Below, one piece after another: positions 1-8,605 of a stretch of DNA of 64,000 nucleotides (position 1 is the first letter of the stretch; each line of letters starts with the position of its first letter). The stretch comes from Streptomyces mangrovi (lineage in GTDB: Bacteria; Actinomycetota; Actinomycetes; Streptomycetales; Streptomycetaceae): assembly GCF_900114215.1 (NCBI RefSeq), contig NZ_FOSG01000004.1, positions 62,001 to 126,000 of the forward strand. The letters run 5' to 3'. The notes beneath the pieces are model-generated. The model saw only the letters and a list, made by a program, of their open reading frames with translations, made no database searches and was not told where the DNA came from. The translations under genes and the position numbers were made by a program.

Positions 1-1362
1 GCGTACCGGGGGCACGTCTTCTGGGACGAACTGTTCGTGCTGCCCTACCTCAACGTCCACTTCCCGGAGGTCTCCCGCGCCCTGCTGGCCTACCGGCACC
101 GGCGGCTGCCCGAGGCCGTCCGGGCCGCCGAGGACAGCGGCTACGAGGGCGCGATGTTCCCCTGGCAGAGCGGCAGCGACGGGCGCGAGGAGACCCAGAC
201 GCTGCACCTGAACCCGCGCTCGGGCCGCTGGCTGCCCGACCACTCCCGCCTCCAGCACCACGTGGGCTCGGCGATCGCCTACAACATCTGGCAGTACTGG
301 CAGGCCAGCGGCGACATCGACTTCATGCACACCCGGGGCGCCGAGACGCTGCTGCGGATCGCCCAGTTCTGGGGGAGCGCCGCGCGGTACGACGCGGATC
401 TGGGGCGCTACCGCATCCTCGGCGTGGTCGGTCCCGACGAGTACCACGAGGCCTACCCGGACAGGGAGCGGCCCGGCCTGGACGACAACGCCTACACCAA
501 CGTCACCGCCGCCTGGGTGCTCGGCCGGGCCCTGGAGACGCTTCGGACCGTCCCCGAACCGCTGTGCGAGGAGCTGTGCCTGAAACTCGCCCTGGACGGG
601 GAGACGCTGGAACGCTGGGACGACATCTCCCGGCGGCTGCGGGTGCCCTTCCACGCGGGCGTCATCAGCCAGTTCGACGGCTACGGGGAGCTGGCCGAAC
701 TGGACTGGGAGGGCTACCGCCGCAAGTACGGGGACATCCGCCGGCTGGACCGGATCCTGGAGGCCGAGGGCGACACCGTCAACCGCTACCAGGCGTCCAA
801 GCAGGCCGACGCGCTGATGCTCGGCTACCTGTTCCAGCCCGCCGAACTGGCGAGCCTGTTCGAGCGGCTCGGCCACACCCTCGACGACGAGCTGTGGCGG
901 CGCACGGTCGACTACTACCTGCACCGCACCAGCCACGGCTCGACCCTCAGCTCCCTGGTCCACGGGTGGGTGCTGGCCCGGGTGCGGCGCCCCGACGCCT
1001 GGCGCTACGTCCAGGAGGCGCTGGTCAGCGACATCGCCGACATCCAGGGCGGCACGACGGCCGAGGGCATCCACCTGGGCGCCATGGCCGGGACGCTGGA
1101 CCTCGTGCAGCGCGGACTGACCGGCCTGGAGACCCGCGGGGGCGCTCTGCGGCTGGACCCCGTGCCGCTCCCGGAACTGTCCCGGTTCTCCTTCACCATG
1201 CGCTACCGGCACCACTGGGGGGTGGGCGTGCGGATGCGCTCGGACGGGATGCGCGTCAGCCTGCCCGGATCGGCCGAGAGCCCCGTACGCCTGGTGCTGC
1301 CCGACCGGACCGTCACCATCGAACCCGGCGAGTCCGCCTGGCTGGACCTGGCCGACCGGTGA
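1..1362 (+). CDS. Glycoside hydrolase family 65 phosphorylase (trehalose/maltose/kojibiose type), 3' part
   Basis: The reading frame is open from the first base, so the N-terminal half lies outside the window; 453 codons remain. Family GH65 enzymes are inverting phosphorylases that split alpha-glucobioses such as maltose or trehalose with phosphate, in the cytoplasm. The stretch GPDEYHE (near 430-450) is the catalytic-acid segment of the (alpha/alpha)6 barrel, KQADAL follows the substrate loop, and HRTSHGSTLS matches the phosphate-binding region; the last roughly 80 residues form the usual C-terminal beta domain. The exact disaccharide cannot be read from this part. A beta-phosphoglucomutase gene often precedes this family but would be off the left edge. 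A perfect inverted repeat follows the stop. Confidence 0.9.
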   Translation, partial: AYRGHVFWDELFVLPYLNVHFPEVSRALLAYRHRRLPEAVRAAEDSGYEGAMFPWQSGSDGREETQTLHLNPRSGRWLPDHSRLQHHVGSAIAYNIWQYWQASGDIDFMHTRGAETLLRIAQFWGSAARYDADLGRYRILGVVGPDEYHEAYPDRERPGLDDNAYTNVTAAWVLGRALETLRTVPEPLCEELCLKLALDGETLERWDDISRRLRVPFHAGVISQFDGYGELAELDWEGYRRKYGDIRRLDRILEAEGDTVNRYQASKQADALMLGYLFQPAELASLFERLGHTLDDELWRRTVDYYLHRTSHGSTLSSLVHGWVLARVRRPDAWRYVQEALVSDIADIQGGTTAEGIHLGAMAGTLDLVQRGLTGLETRGGALRLDPVPLPELSRFSFTMRYRHHWGVGVRMRSDGMRVSLPGSAESPVRLVLPDRTVTIEPGESAWLDLADR

Positions 1363-1367
1363 CGGCC

Positions 1368-1391
1368 GAGCGGTGGCGGCCGCCACCGCTC
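1368..1391. terminator. Inverted repeat between convergent genes
   Basis: A perfect 24-base palindrome with arms GAGCGGTGGCGG and CCGCCACCGCTC lies directly between the GH65 stop and the DUF3040 stop and overlaps the latter. It has no separate loop and no T-tract, which is usual for streptomycete terminators. It could serve both strands. Confidence 0.55.
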
Positions 1392-1719
1392 AGCCGGAGC
1401 CCGGCCCCCGCCCGGGGCGGCGGCCCGGGCGGCGGCCGGCCCGGACGGCCGTGCCCAGGAGCACGGCGGAGAGGAAGACCAGCACGCCGACCACCGGATG
1501 AAGAACCATCAGCGCGGGAACCAGGAAGAGGCAGACGCCGACGAGCAGCCACAGGCGGGACGGTGTCGCCGGCCCGCCCGCCGCGGGCTCCGCCGCTTCG
1601 CGTTCCGTCTCGCCGAACCCCCGGAACAGGGCGGCGAGGCGGGCGTCACGCAGCAGCGCCCGTTCGGTCTCGTGCAGGATGCGCAGTTCACGGAGAGTGA
1701 GGCGACGGGATTCGTTCAT
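1390..1719 (-). CDS. DUF3040 small membrane protein
   Basis: 109 residues. The N-terminal half is a charged helix of the DUF3040 type (LRELRILHETERALLRDARL). It is followed by two closely spaced hydrophobic segments (about residues 54-72 and 74-90) and a Gly/Arg/Pro tail, the normal layout of these short actinobacterial membrane proteins of unknown function. The ATG at 1719 was chosen because the DUF3040 homology starts there; a longer reading upstream has no such homology. The gene stands alone, convergent with the GH65 gene. Confidence 0.75.
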   Translation of the reverse strand: MNESRRLTLRELRILHETERALLRDARLAALFRGFGETEREAAEPAAGGPATPSRLWLLVGVCLFLVPALMVLHPVVGVLVFLSAVLLGTAVRAGRRPGRRPGRGPGSG

Positions 1720-1856
1720 GGTCTCGGTCCAGCTCGGTCGGTACGGACTGCGGTGATCGGTCGTCCGCCGAGTACCCCCTCCGAGCGGGTGAATCTTCCG
1801 GAATCCGGTGATCCGTCCGACGGCCGGGCCGGTGATCCGGCCGGAGCCGGCCCGGC

Positions 1857-2912
1857 TCACCCTTCGCGGTACCGCAGGAGCAGCATCGCCGCGTCGTCCT
1901 GCAGCGGCCCGCCGACATGCGTCACCAGATCCCGGCACAGCGACTCCAGACCTATGTCCGGGTTCTTCTCCCGCAGCAGGAAGGCCCGCCGGACCAACGG
2001 ATAGAAGCGGTCGTCCGGATCGCGCGCCTCGGTCACGCCGTCGGTGTACAGCAGCATCTGCTCGCCGGGGGCGAGCGACAGCCCGTAGGGTTCCGGGGGC
2101 TTGAGGTCGAAACCCATGCCCAGGGGCGGCGCGGTCTCCGGCGGCTCGGCCAGATGAGCCGTCCCGTCCGCGCGGACCACCAGCGGCGAGGGGTGGCCGT
2201 GGTTGAGCAGGGTCACCGAACGGTCCTCGTGCGTCTCGGCCAGGACGGCCGTGACGAACCGCTCCTGTGTCATGTGCCGGTTGACCGAACGCTCCAGCCG
2301 GGCGCTCACCGCCGCCAGGTCCGGCTCGTCGTACGCCGCCTCCCGGAACGCGGCCAGGACGACCGCCGCCGTCTCCACCGCCTCCAGCCCCTTGCCCTGG
2401 ACATCGCCCACGATCACCCGGACCCCCGAGGGCGAGTTGACCACCTCGTACAGATCACCCCCGATCCGGGCCTCGGCCACCGCGGAGGTGTAGGACACCG
2501 CGATCCGCAGGTGCCCCGCGGCCCGGGGCACCGGGCGCAGCAGCACCCGCTGGGCCACCTCGGCGATGGACCGCACGTTCGCCAGCTCGGCCTCGTGCCG
2601 CTGGCGGATGGCGGCCGCGACCAGTCCGGCCGCCGACACCCCGGCCACCGACAGCAGTGCCGTGTAGCCGCGCGTGGTCCCCAGCAGGCCGTCGTAGAAG
2701 GCCAGGCAGAAGCAGAGGACCAGGGCCAGCAGTCCGATCAGCGCGGTGCGGCGCATGCCGCCGACCAGGCTGGCGAAGGCGGGACCGAGTGACAGCAGCG
2801 GCAGGAACCCCACGCCCGGGCCGGCCGTCACGTCCACCAGGGCGACGACGGTCATGGCCGCGAAGGGCAGCCCGGCCAGGAGTCGGTAGCTGTCGTCGTC
2901 GCGCTCGGCCAA
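1857..2912 (-). CDS. Membrane-anchored PP2C-type serine/threonine phosphatase (SpoIIE/RsbU class)
   Basis: 351 residues. The first roughly 110 residues hold four or five hydrophobic segments with no recognisable PAS or GAF sensor. A linker (RQRHEAELANVRSIAEVAQR) leads into a PP2C/SpoIIE phosphatase domain with the metal-binding motifs GGDLYEV, GDVQGKG, YTDGVTEAR and DDAAMLLL. Such proteins usually dephosphorylate anti-anti-sigma factors in partner-switching pathways; no STAS or RsbW-like gene lies nearby, so the target is unknown. A TTG start is proposed at 2912 because GGAG sits six bases before it; the frame stays open further upstream without homology. It diverges from the CapA-like gene. 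Confidence 0.8.
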   Translation of the reverse strand: MAERDDDSYRLLAGLPFAAMTVVALVDVTAGPGVGFLPLLSLGPAFASLVGGMRRTALIGLLALVLCFCLAFYDGLLGTTRGYTALLSVAGVSAAGLVAAAIRQRHEAELANVRSIAEVAQRVLLRPVPRAAGHLRIAVSYTSAVAEARIGGDLYEVVNSPSGVRVIVGDVQGKGLEAVETAAVVLAAFREAAYDEPDLAAVSARLERSVNRHMTQERFVTAVLAETHEDRSVTLLNHGHPSPLVVRADGTAHLAEPPETAPPLGMGFDLKPPEPYGLSLAPGEQMLLYTDGVTEARDPDDRFYPLVRRAFLLREKNPDIGLESLCRDLVTHVGGPLQDDAAMLLLRYREG

Positions 2913-3258
2913 GGTGAACTCCGGATTCGCTGCGGATGTCCCGCGGTTGTCTGCGAACAGCTTCCCAGGCCGGGGCGGCACGGGAAAGCGACCCGCGCGG
3001 TCGCGCCGTTTCCCGCGCCCGCTCGCCCGGTCCGCCGTCGGCGACGGGCGGCACGCTCCTCCCGGCGCGTGCCGCACCCGCCCTCCCCACGTCGTTCGCC
3101 GTGCCCCTCGTTCCGGCAGCCGCGCGATCCGTTCGCCCGGCCGGCGCAGTGGACGGCCGCCAAAGGTGCCGTCCGCCCCGCCACCGCCCACGCTGCCGGA
3201 AGAGGAGGACGGCGCGACCGCCCCGAAGCGGCGTGCCAGGACGCACAGGAGGCGAAGG
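2913..3258. other. 346-base divergent intergenic region
   Basis: Separates the PP2C phosphatase (minus) from the CapA-like gene (plus). It is very GC-rich, with open frames in several phases but no family homology. It must hold both 5' regions; no convincing -35/-10 pair, operator or hairpin stood out to me. The only clear signal is the AGGAGG ribosome-binding site at 3247-3252 for the CapA-like gene. Confidence 0.5.
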
Positions 3259-4476
3259 ATGCGCCGGATCGCAGCAGTGGGGACGGCAGCCGGACGGAGC
3301 GCACGGCGGACGGCCGGGCGTACGGGGGAGGGCGAGGCGGCGCACCGGATACGCCGGATACGCCGAGCACGCCTCGCGGCCACGGCCGCCGCCGTGCTGG
3401 CGCTCGCCGCGCCCGCCTCGTGCACCGCGCCCGGCAGCGCCCCGGGGGAGGACCGGGCGGCACGGACGGACGGGGGCAGGCCGTTCACCGTGGTGGCGAC
3501 CGGCGACATCATCCCGTACCCGTCGATCATCGAGCAGGCCCGGCGGGACGCGGGCGGCGCCGGACATGACTTCACCCGCATCCTCGCGGGCGTGAAACCG
3601 GTGGTCGAACCCGCCGACATCGCGCTGTGCCACATGGAGACGCCCTACGGCGACGAGGACGGCCCTTTCACCGGCTATCCGCTGTTCCGCTCCCCGCCCC
3701 AGCTCGCGAAGGCCCTGCGGGCCACCGGCTACGACAGCTGCTCGACCGCCTCCAACCACAGCCTCGACGACGGCTTCGAGGGCGTGCGCCGCACCCTCGA
3801 CGCGCTGGACGCGGCGGGAGTGCGGCACACGGGCACCGCCCGCGACGCGGCGGAGGCCGCCCGCCCGGCACTGCTGGAGGCCGGCGGCGCCCGGATCGCC
3901 CACCTGTCCTACACCTACGGCACCAACGGCATCCCGCTCCCCGGGGACCGGCCGTGGGCGGTGAGCATGCTGGAGCCGGAACGCGTGCTCGCCGACGCAC
4001 GCGCCGCCCGCCGCGCCGGGGCCGACGTGGTGATCGTCAGCCTGCACTGGGGCACGGAGTGGCAGCAGGCGCCCGACGCGACGCAGAGGGAGCTGGCCCG
4101 CAGGCTCACCGCCGCGCGCACCGGCGGACGCCAGGACGTCGATCTGCTGATCGGCACCCACAACCACGTGCCCCAGCCGTACGAGAAGGTGAACGGCACC
4201 TGGGTGGTCTACGGCCTGGGCGACCAGATCGCCAGCTTCGTCCCCGGGAACAAGCGCAGCGGCAACGATGGCTCCATGGCCCGTTTCACCTTCACCCCCG
4301 GGGACGGCCGCTGGACCGTCACGGGGGCGGAGTTCCTGGTCGGCCACTCCGACATGGGCCCGCCCTTCCGCGTGGTGCGCGCCACCGGGGAGAACTTCCC
4401 CGAGGTGCACAGGCGGGTGCGGGAGGCGGTGCTGAGCCGGGGCGCGGCCGAGGACGGTCTCACCGAGGGCCGGTGA
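3259..4476 (+). CDS. CapA/PgsA-like metallophosphatase-fold protein, exported
   Basis: 405 residues. ATG at 3259 is preceded by AGGAGG six bases upstream. The N-terminus is Arg-rich, then has a hydrophobic segment ending LALAAPASC, which resembles a signal peptide with a possible lipobox cysteine. The remainder is a CapA domain of the calcineurin-like fold: ATGDIIPYP, SNHSLDDGF, VVSLHWGTEW, GTHNHVPQ. In Bacillus the namesake acts in poly-gamma-glutamate capsule assembly, but streptomycete members are uncharacterised and no capB/capC is present, so a role in polyglutamate is not implied. Convergent with uppP, a cell-envelope gene. Confidence 0.85.
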   Translation: MRRIAAVGTAAGRSARRTAGRTGEGEAAHRIRRIRRARLAATAAAVLALAAPASCTAPGSAPGEDRAARTDGGRPFTVVATGDIIPYPSIIEQARRDAGGAGHDFTRILAGVKPVVEPADIALCHMETPYGDEDGPFTGYPLFRSPPQLAKALRATGYDSCSTASNHSLDDGFEGVRRTLDALDAAGVRHTGTARDAAEAARPALLEAGGARIAHLSYTYGTNGIPLPGDRPWAVSMLEPERVLADARAARRAGADVVIVSLHWGTEWQQAPDATQRELARRLTAARTGGRQDVDLLIGTHNHVPQPYEKVNGTWVVYGLGDQIASFVPGNKRSGNDGSMARFTFTPGDGRWTVTGAEFLVGHSDMGPPFRVVRATGENFPEVHRRVREAVLSRGAAEDGLTEGR

Positions 4477-4505
4477 GACCGGGCGCCGGCCCGGACGGTC
4501 CGGTG

Positions 4506-4521
4506 GACGCCCGCGGGCGTC
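4506..4521. terminator. Palindrome between capA-like gene and uppP
   Basis: GACGCCCGCGGGCGTC is a perfect 16-base palindrome sitting between the two convergent stop codons and overlapping the uppP stop. Together with the neighbouring GC-rich inverted repeats it is a candidate bidirectional terminator. There is no T-tract. Confidence 0.4.
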
Positions 4522-5392
4522 AGCCCGCCGCCTCGCCCGCGTGCGGGGAGATCACCCCGGCCGCGACCAGGGCGAAGATCAGCAGGCCCAGCAGTATCCG
4601 GTAGACCACGAACGGCATGAAGCTCCTGGTGGAGATGAACTTCATGAACCAGGCGATGACCGCGTAGGCCACCAGGAAGGACAGCACGGTCGCGAAGAGC
4701 GTCGGCGCCCAGGAGACGTGCCCCTGGCCGATCTCCGTCAACTCGAACAGGCCGGAGGCGAGTACGGCCGGGATGGCCAGCAGGAAGGAGTAGCGGGCGG
4801 CGGCCTCACGGGTGTAGCCCATGAACAGACCGCCGCTGATCGTCGCGCCCGAGCGGGACACACCGGGGATCAGCGCCATCGCCTGGGCCATGCCGTACAG
4901 CAGGCCGTCGCGCACGGTCAGCCGCTCCAGCGACTTGCGCTCGCGCACGGCGCGGTGGCGTCCGCCGGAGGCGTCGCGGGAGGCGAGCCGGTCGGCCAGG
5001 CCCAGGACGACACCCAGCACGATCAGGGTCGTGGCGATCAGCCGCAGATCGCGGAAGGGGCCCTCGATGTAGTCCTTGAAGGTCAGGCCGAGGACGCCGA
5101 TCGGGATGGAGCCGACGATCACCAGCCAGCCCAGCTTCGCGTCGTGCTCACGGCGCGCCTGCCTGTCGTACAGCGAGCGGAACCAGGCGGAGACGATCCG
5201 CGCGATGTCCTTGCGGAAGTAGATCAGCACCGCCGCCTCGGTGCCGATCTGGGTGACGGCGGTGAAGGCCGCGCCGGGGTCCTCCCATCCCGCGAAGACC
5301 GCCGTCAGCCGCAGATGGGCGCTGGAGGATATGGGAAGGAACTCGGTCAGCCCCTGGACGAGCCCGAGGATGAACGCTTCGAACCAAGACAT
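4520..5392 (-). CDS. uppP: Undecaprenyl-diphosphate phosphatase
   Basis: 290 residues, the standard length for BacA/UppP. It removes one phosphate from undecaprenyl diphosphate at the membrane, recycling the lipid carrier used for peptidoglycan and exopolysaccharide. The two diagnostic motifs are present: GLTEFLPISSSAHL near the N-terminus and PGVSRSGATISGG in the second half, with about eight hydrophobic segments. Start is the ATG at 5392, with only a weak ribosome-binding site. It is not in an operon here. Streptomycetes often carry several copies, so this may be one of a set. Confidence 0.95.
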   Translation of the reverse strand: MSWFEAFILGLVQGLTEFLPISSSAHLRLTAVFAGWEDPGAAFTAVTQIGTEAAVLIYFRKDIARIVSAWFRSLYDRQARREHDAKLGWLVIVGSIPIGVLGLTFKDYIEGPFRDLRLIATTLIVLGVVLGLADRLASRDASGGRHRAVRERKSLERLTVRDGLLYGMAQAMALIPGVSRSGATISGGLFMGYTREAAARYSFLLAIPAVLASGLFELTEIGQGHVSWAPTLFATVLSFLVAYAVIAWFMKFISTRSFMPFVVYRILLGLLIFALVAAGVISPHAGEAAG

Positions 5393-5444
5393 GTCGGGGT
5401 GTGCTCGTCCCTATTTTGTGATCATCGGTCAGGTCGGGCAGATG

Positions 5445-6293
5445 CTATGGCCGGTCGGGAACGGGGAGGGAAACGGCGGGCGAACGCCGCGGGTTCGCGC
5501 GTACCGGCTCGGTGACCGCCCGGCCCGGCGCCTGGTCCGCGGCCTGATCGGTGGCCTGACCGGTGGCCCGGCCCGCGGCCCCGGCCGGCGCCCCGGACCC
5601 GCGCAGCCGGGCGCGCCTGCGCCAGGCGACGACCGCGGCGGCCAGTCCGGGAACGGCGATGAAGGCGGACGCGACCAGGAAGACCGGCGAGGTCGGTGTG
5701 GAGGCCTGACTGCCGGCCACGGCGTACGCGGCGGTGTTGGGCACGCAGCCCAGCGCGGTCGCCGACAGGAAGGCGGACCAGCGCATCCGGCTGACGGAGG
5801 CGCCGTAGTTGGAGACGACGAACGGGACCCCCGGCAGCACCCGCAGCACCAGCATCGAACGGAAGCCCCGGCGGCTGAGCTGCCGGTCCCCGGCCGCCAG
5901 CCAGCGGCCGCGCAGCAGCGGGCGCAGGGCGTCCTGCCCCAGCAGCCGCCCCAGCCCGAAGGCCAGCCCGGCCCCCAGCACCGTCCCGGCCACCGCCGCG
6001 GCGGTACCCAGGGCGGCGCCGAAGAGGGCGCCCGAGGCCAGGTTCAGTACCGGTCTGGGCACGAGGGCCGCGGTGCCCAGACCGTACGCGAGGGCGAACA
6101 GCGCCAGCGCGCCGCCCCCGGTCAGCGGGGGGCGCCACCCCTGGGCGATCAGCTGCTGGGGCTCGTGGAGGGCCACCGTCGTGGCGGCGGCGGCCAGCAG
6201 CACGGCGAGGAGGGACAGACGGGACCACGGGGAGAACAGCACCGCGGAGCACCGGGCGGCGGGTCCGACGGGCCGGGGAGCGGGGACGGGCAC
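5445..6293 (-). CDS. TVP38/TMEM64 (VTT/DedA-like) membrane protein
   Basis: About 282 residues from the proposed GTG at 6293. It has an N-terminal hydrophobic helix and the VTT core: NLASGALFGAALGTAAAVAG, GRLLGQDALR, and RGFRSMLVLRVLPGVPFVVSN. Two further membrane segments and a Gln/Ala/Asp-rich cytoplasmic tail follow. VTT proteins are linked to lipid scrambling and, in bacteria, to undecaprenyl-phosphate recycling; the adjacency to uppP makes a polyprenyl role attractive but is only context. Start choice: the hexamer TACGCT ends six bases before this GTG, consistent with a leaderless message; an internal GTG at about 6233 is an alternative. Confidence 0.75.
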   Translation of the reverse strand: MPVPAPRPVGPAARCSAVLFSPWSRLSLLAVLLAAAATTVALHEPQQLIAQGWRPPLTGGGALALFALAYGLGTAALVPRPVLNLASGALFGAALGTAAAVAGTVLGAGLAFGLGRLLGQDALRPLLRGRWLAAGDRQLSRRGFRSMLVLRVLPGVPFVVSNYGASVSRMRWSAFLSATALGCVPNTAAYAVAGSQASTPTSPVFLVASAFIAVPGLAAAVVAWRRRARLRGSGAPAGAAGRATGQATDQAADQAPGRAVTEPVRANPRRSPAVSLPVPDRP

Positions 6294-6444
6294 CGGGCGA
6301 GCGTAACCGACTCGGGTGACATACGTCCCGGTCTGCCCACTGTGAGGTCCGCGACCCGGCCGCGGCCAAACGCTGTGCCCCGGCCGTGCCCGGGCGCCCC
6401 CACCCCGTCGTCCCGGCCGGCCGGGACGACGGGACAATGGGGCG

Positions 6445-7344
6445 ATGGACAAGGCAGCGCAGGGCCGGACGGCGGACGACCGGGCGGCAGGGGAGCCGGT
6501 GCCCGTACGCCGGACCGTGGACCAGGGCACCGCCCGGCTGCTGCCGGACGTGGACCGGCCGCGCGCCTGGCTGCTCACCGTCGACGACGCCCCCCAGTCG
6601 TACGTGGACCTCGGCGATCCGGCGCATCTGGAGTTCGAGTACGTGCGCCGGATCGCCCACGTCCTGGACTGCGCCGCCGCCCCGGACACGCCGCTGGACG
6701 TCCTCCACCTGGGCGGCGGGGCCATGACACTGCCGCGCTATCTGGCCGCCGCCCGCCCCGGCTCCCGCCAGGAGGTGGTGGACGCCGACCGGGCCCTGCT
6801 CGGCCTGGTCGCCGAGCACCTGCCGCTGCCGCCCGGCGGCGGCATCGCGGTGCGGGCCGAGGACGCCCTCACCGCGCTGCGGGGCAGGCCCCCCGCATCG
6901 GTGGACGTCCTGGTCGCCGACGTCTTCGGCGGCTCCCGCGTCCCGGCCCACCTGGCCACCCTGGCGTACGCCCGGGCCGCGGCCCGGGCGCTGCGGCCGG
7001 GCGGCGTCTACGTCGCCAACCTCGCCGACGCCGCGCCCTTCGGCTTCCTCCGCTCCCAGCTGGCCGGCTTCCGCACGGTCTTCGGCGAGGACCCCGGCCG
7101 GCTGTGCCTGATCGCCGAGCCCGCCGTGCTGCGCGGCCGCCGCTTCGGCAACACCGTGCTGGCCGCCTCCCGCGCCGGGCTGCCCGTGGCGCGGCTGGCG
7201 CGGCTGGCGGCGGGCGACCCGTTCCCCGCACGGGTGGTGCACGGGGTGGCGCTGGAGCGGCTGGCCGGGGACGCGCGCCCGGTTCAGGAGAGCGAGGCGG
7301 CCGCCTCGCCCGAGCCGCCGGAGGGCTCCTTCACGGTCGGCTGA
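6445..7344 (+). CDS. Spermidine-synthase-like methyltransferase-fold protein
   Basis: 299 residues. The core is a Rossmann fold of the spermidine synthase family: VLHLGGGAMTLPRYLAAARPG (glycine-rich loop), VVDADRALL (acidic ribose-binding strand), VLVADVFGG and LRPGGVYVANLAD. The aminopropyltransferase signature residues that hold putrescine are not evident, so it may not make polyamines; actinomycetes carry many such homologues of unknown activity. The ATG is preceded by GACAAT six bases upstream (6433-6438), a leaderless-type arrangement. Its 3' end overlaps the convergent MFS gene by 61 bases. Confidence 0.75.
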   Translation: MDKAAQGRTADDRAAGEPVPVRRTVDQGTARLLPDVDRPRAWLLTVDDAPQSYVDLGDPAHLEFEYVRRIAHVLDCAAAPDTPLDVLHLGGGAMTLPRYLAAARPGSRQEVVDADRALLGLVAEHLPLPPGGGIAVRAEDALTALRGRPPASVDVLVADVFGGSRVPAHLATLAYARAAARALRPGGVYVANLADAAPFGFLRSQLAGFRTVFGEDPGRLCLIAEPAVLRGRRFGNTVLAASRAGLPVARLARLAAGDPFPARVVHGVALERLAGDARPVQESEAAASPEPPEGSFTVG

Positions 7345-8513
7345 GAGCCGACCGCCGCGGTCCCGTCCCGCCGGGTCAGGCCGCGCACCCCCGGTACGCA
7401 CAGCACCGCGGCCGTCAGCACCGCGACCAGCACCGAGCAGCCCCACAGCGCCGCCGGCCGGCCCACCAGCGACTCGACGGGGCCGGCCGCGGCCGTGGCC
7501 AGGGGCACCAGGGCGATCGACCCCAGCCAGTCGTAGGCCGAGACCCGGGAGAACTTCTCCTCGGGCACCTCCTGGTGCAGCGCCGTCATCCAGGAAACCC
7601 CGAACACCTCGATGGCCACCCCGGTGGTGAACATCACCGCGGCCAGGCCCGCCGCGGGCAGGGGAACCGCCAGTGCCGCCGAGGGCAGCGCCAGGGGGAA
7701 GACGCACAGGGTGCCCGCGAGCATGATGCGGCGCGGCCGCCAGCGGGTCATCAGCACCCCGCCGCACACCGTGCCCGCGCCGAAGGCGGCCAGGGCCAGC
7801 CCCCACGGCCGGGCGCCGCCCAGGTGCTCCTCGGCGACCTGCGGCCCGTACACCGCCTCGGCCGCCGCGACCACCGCGTTGACCACCGCGAACTGCCCGA
7901 CCACCGCCCACAGCCACGGCCGCCCCACCACCTCGCGCCAGCCGTCGCGCAGATCGCCGAGCAGGCCGCCGCCCGGCGCGCGCTCGGGCACCGCGCGCAG
8001 ATCGAGCAGGGCGCGCAGCGCCCCCGCGGCGGCGAACGCGGCGGCGTCGACCGCCAGCACCCAGCCGGGGCCGACCGCGGCGATCAGCGCGCCGCCGAGC
8101 GCCGCGCCGCCGATGGAGGCGCCGTTGACCCCCATCCGGAAGACGGCGAAGGCGCGCCCCGCCTGCTCGCCGCGGACACTGGCGAGCACCATCCCCTCGG
8201 CGGCCGGGGCGAAGAAGGCGTGACCGATGCCGCCCAGCGCCGACAGCAGCACCATCTGCCACAGCTCGGCGCTCCCGGTGATCACCAGCGCGGCGAAGAC
8301 GCCCTGGGAGACGCAGTTGAGCGCGTTGGCCGCCACCATCACCCGGTGACGCGGCAGCCGGTCGGCGACGGCGCCGCCGACGAGCAGGAACAGCACCAGG
8401 GGGACGGTGCGGGCGGCGGCGACCAGGCCCACGTCGGTGCCGTCGCCGCCCAGGGCGAGCACGGCGAACGCGGCCGCGATCAGCGCACCGGAGTTGCCCA
8501 GCCCGGTGATCAC
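7284..8513 (-). CDS. Major facilitator superfamily exporter
   Basis: About 409 residues with eleven or twelve hydrophobic segments and the MFS_3 (enterobactin-exporter-like) pattern; the loop DRLPRHRVMV corresponds to motif A. Substrate unknown. The GTG at 8513 is the first conventional start, yet in-frame sequence directly upstream (AWAGRDYTLLTAAAV) looks like the beginning of the first membrane helix. The frame is open back to the stop of the next gene at 8606 with no ATG, GTG or TTG, so the true start may be a CTG. It lies downstream of the 356-residue membrane protein in the same direction. Confidence 0.8.
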   Translation of the reverse strand: MITGLGNSGALIAAAFAVLALGGDGTDVGLVAAARTVPLVLFLLVGGAVADRLPRHRVMVAANALNCVSQGVFAALVITGSAELWQMVLLSALGGIGHAFFAPAAEGMVLASVRGEQAGRAFAVFRMGVNGASIGGAALGGALIAAVGPGWVLAVDAAAFAAAGALRALLDLRAVPERAPGGGLLGDLRDGWREVVGRPWLWAVVGQFAVVNAVVAAAEAVYGPQVAEEHLGGARPWGLALAAFGAGTVCGGVLMTRWRPRRIMLAGTLCVFPLALPSAALAVPLPAAGLAAVMFTTGVAIEVFGVSWMTALHQEVPEEKFSRVSAYDWLGSIALVPLATAAAGPVESLVGRPAALWGCSVLVAVLTAAVLCVPGVRGLTRRDGTAAVGSQPTVKEPSGGSGEAAASLS

Positions 8514-8605
8514 GGCGGCGGCCGTCAGCAGCGTGTAGTCGCGTCCCGCCCAGGCGGGGCGGGACGGCCGCCGCCCCGCCCCGCCCCCGGCGGGCCCCTT
8601 GCCGG

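Noticed and set aside
4477..4505. Additional GGCCCGG/CCGGGCGCC inverted matches after the CapA-like gene
   Set aside because: Self-complementarity at this GC content is expected by chance; only the 16-base perfect palindrome next to it was kept.
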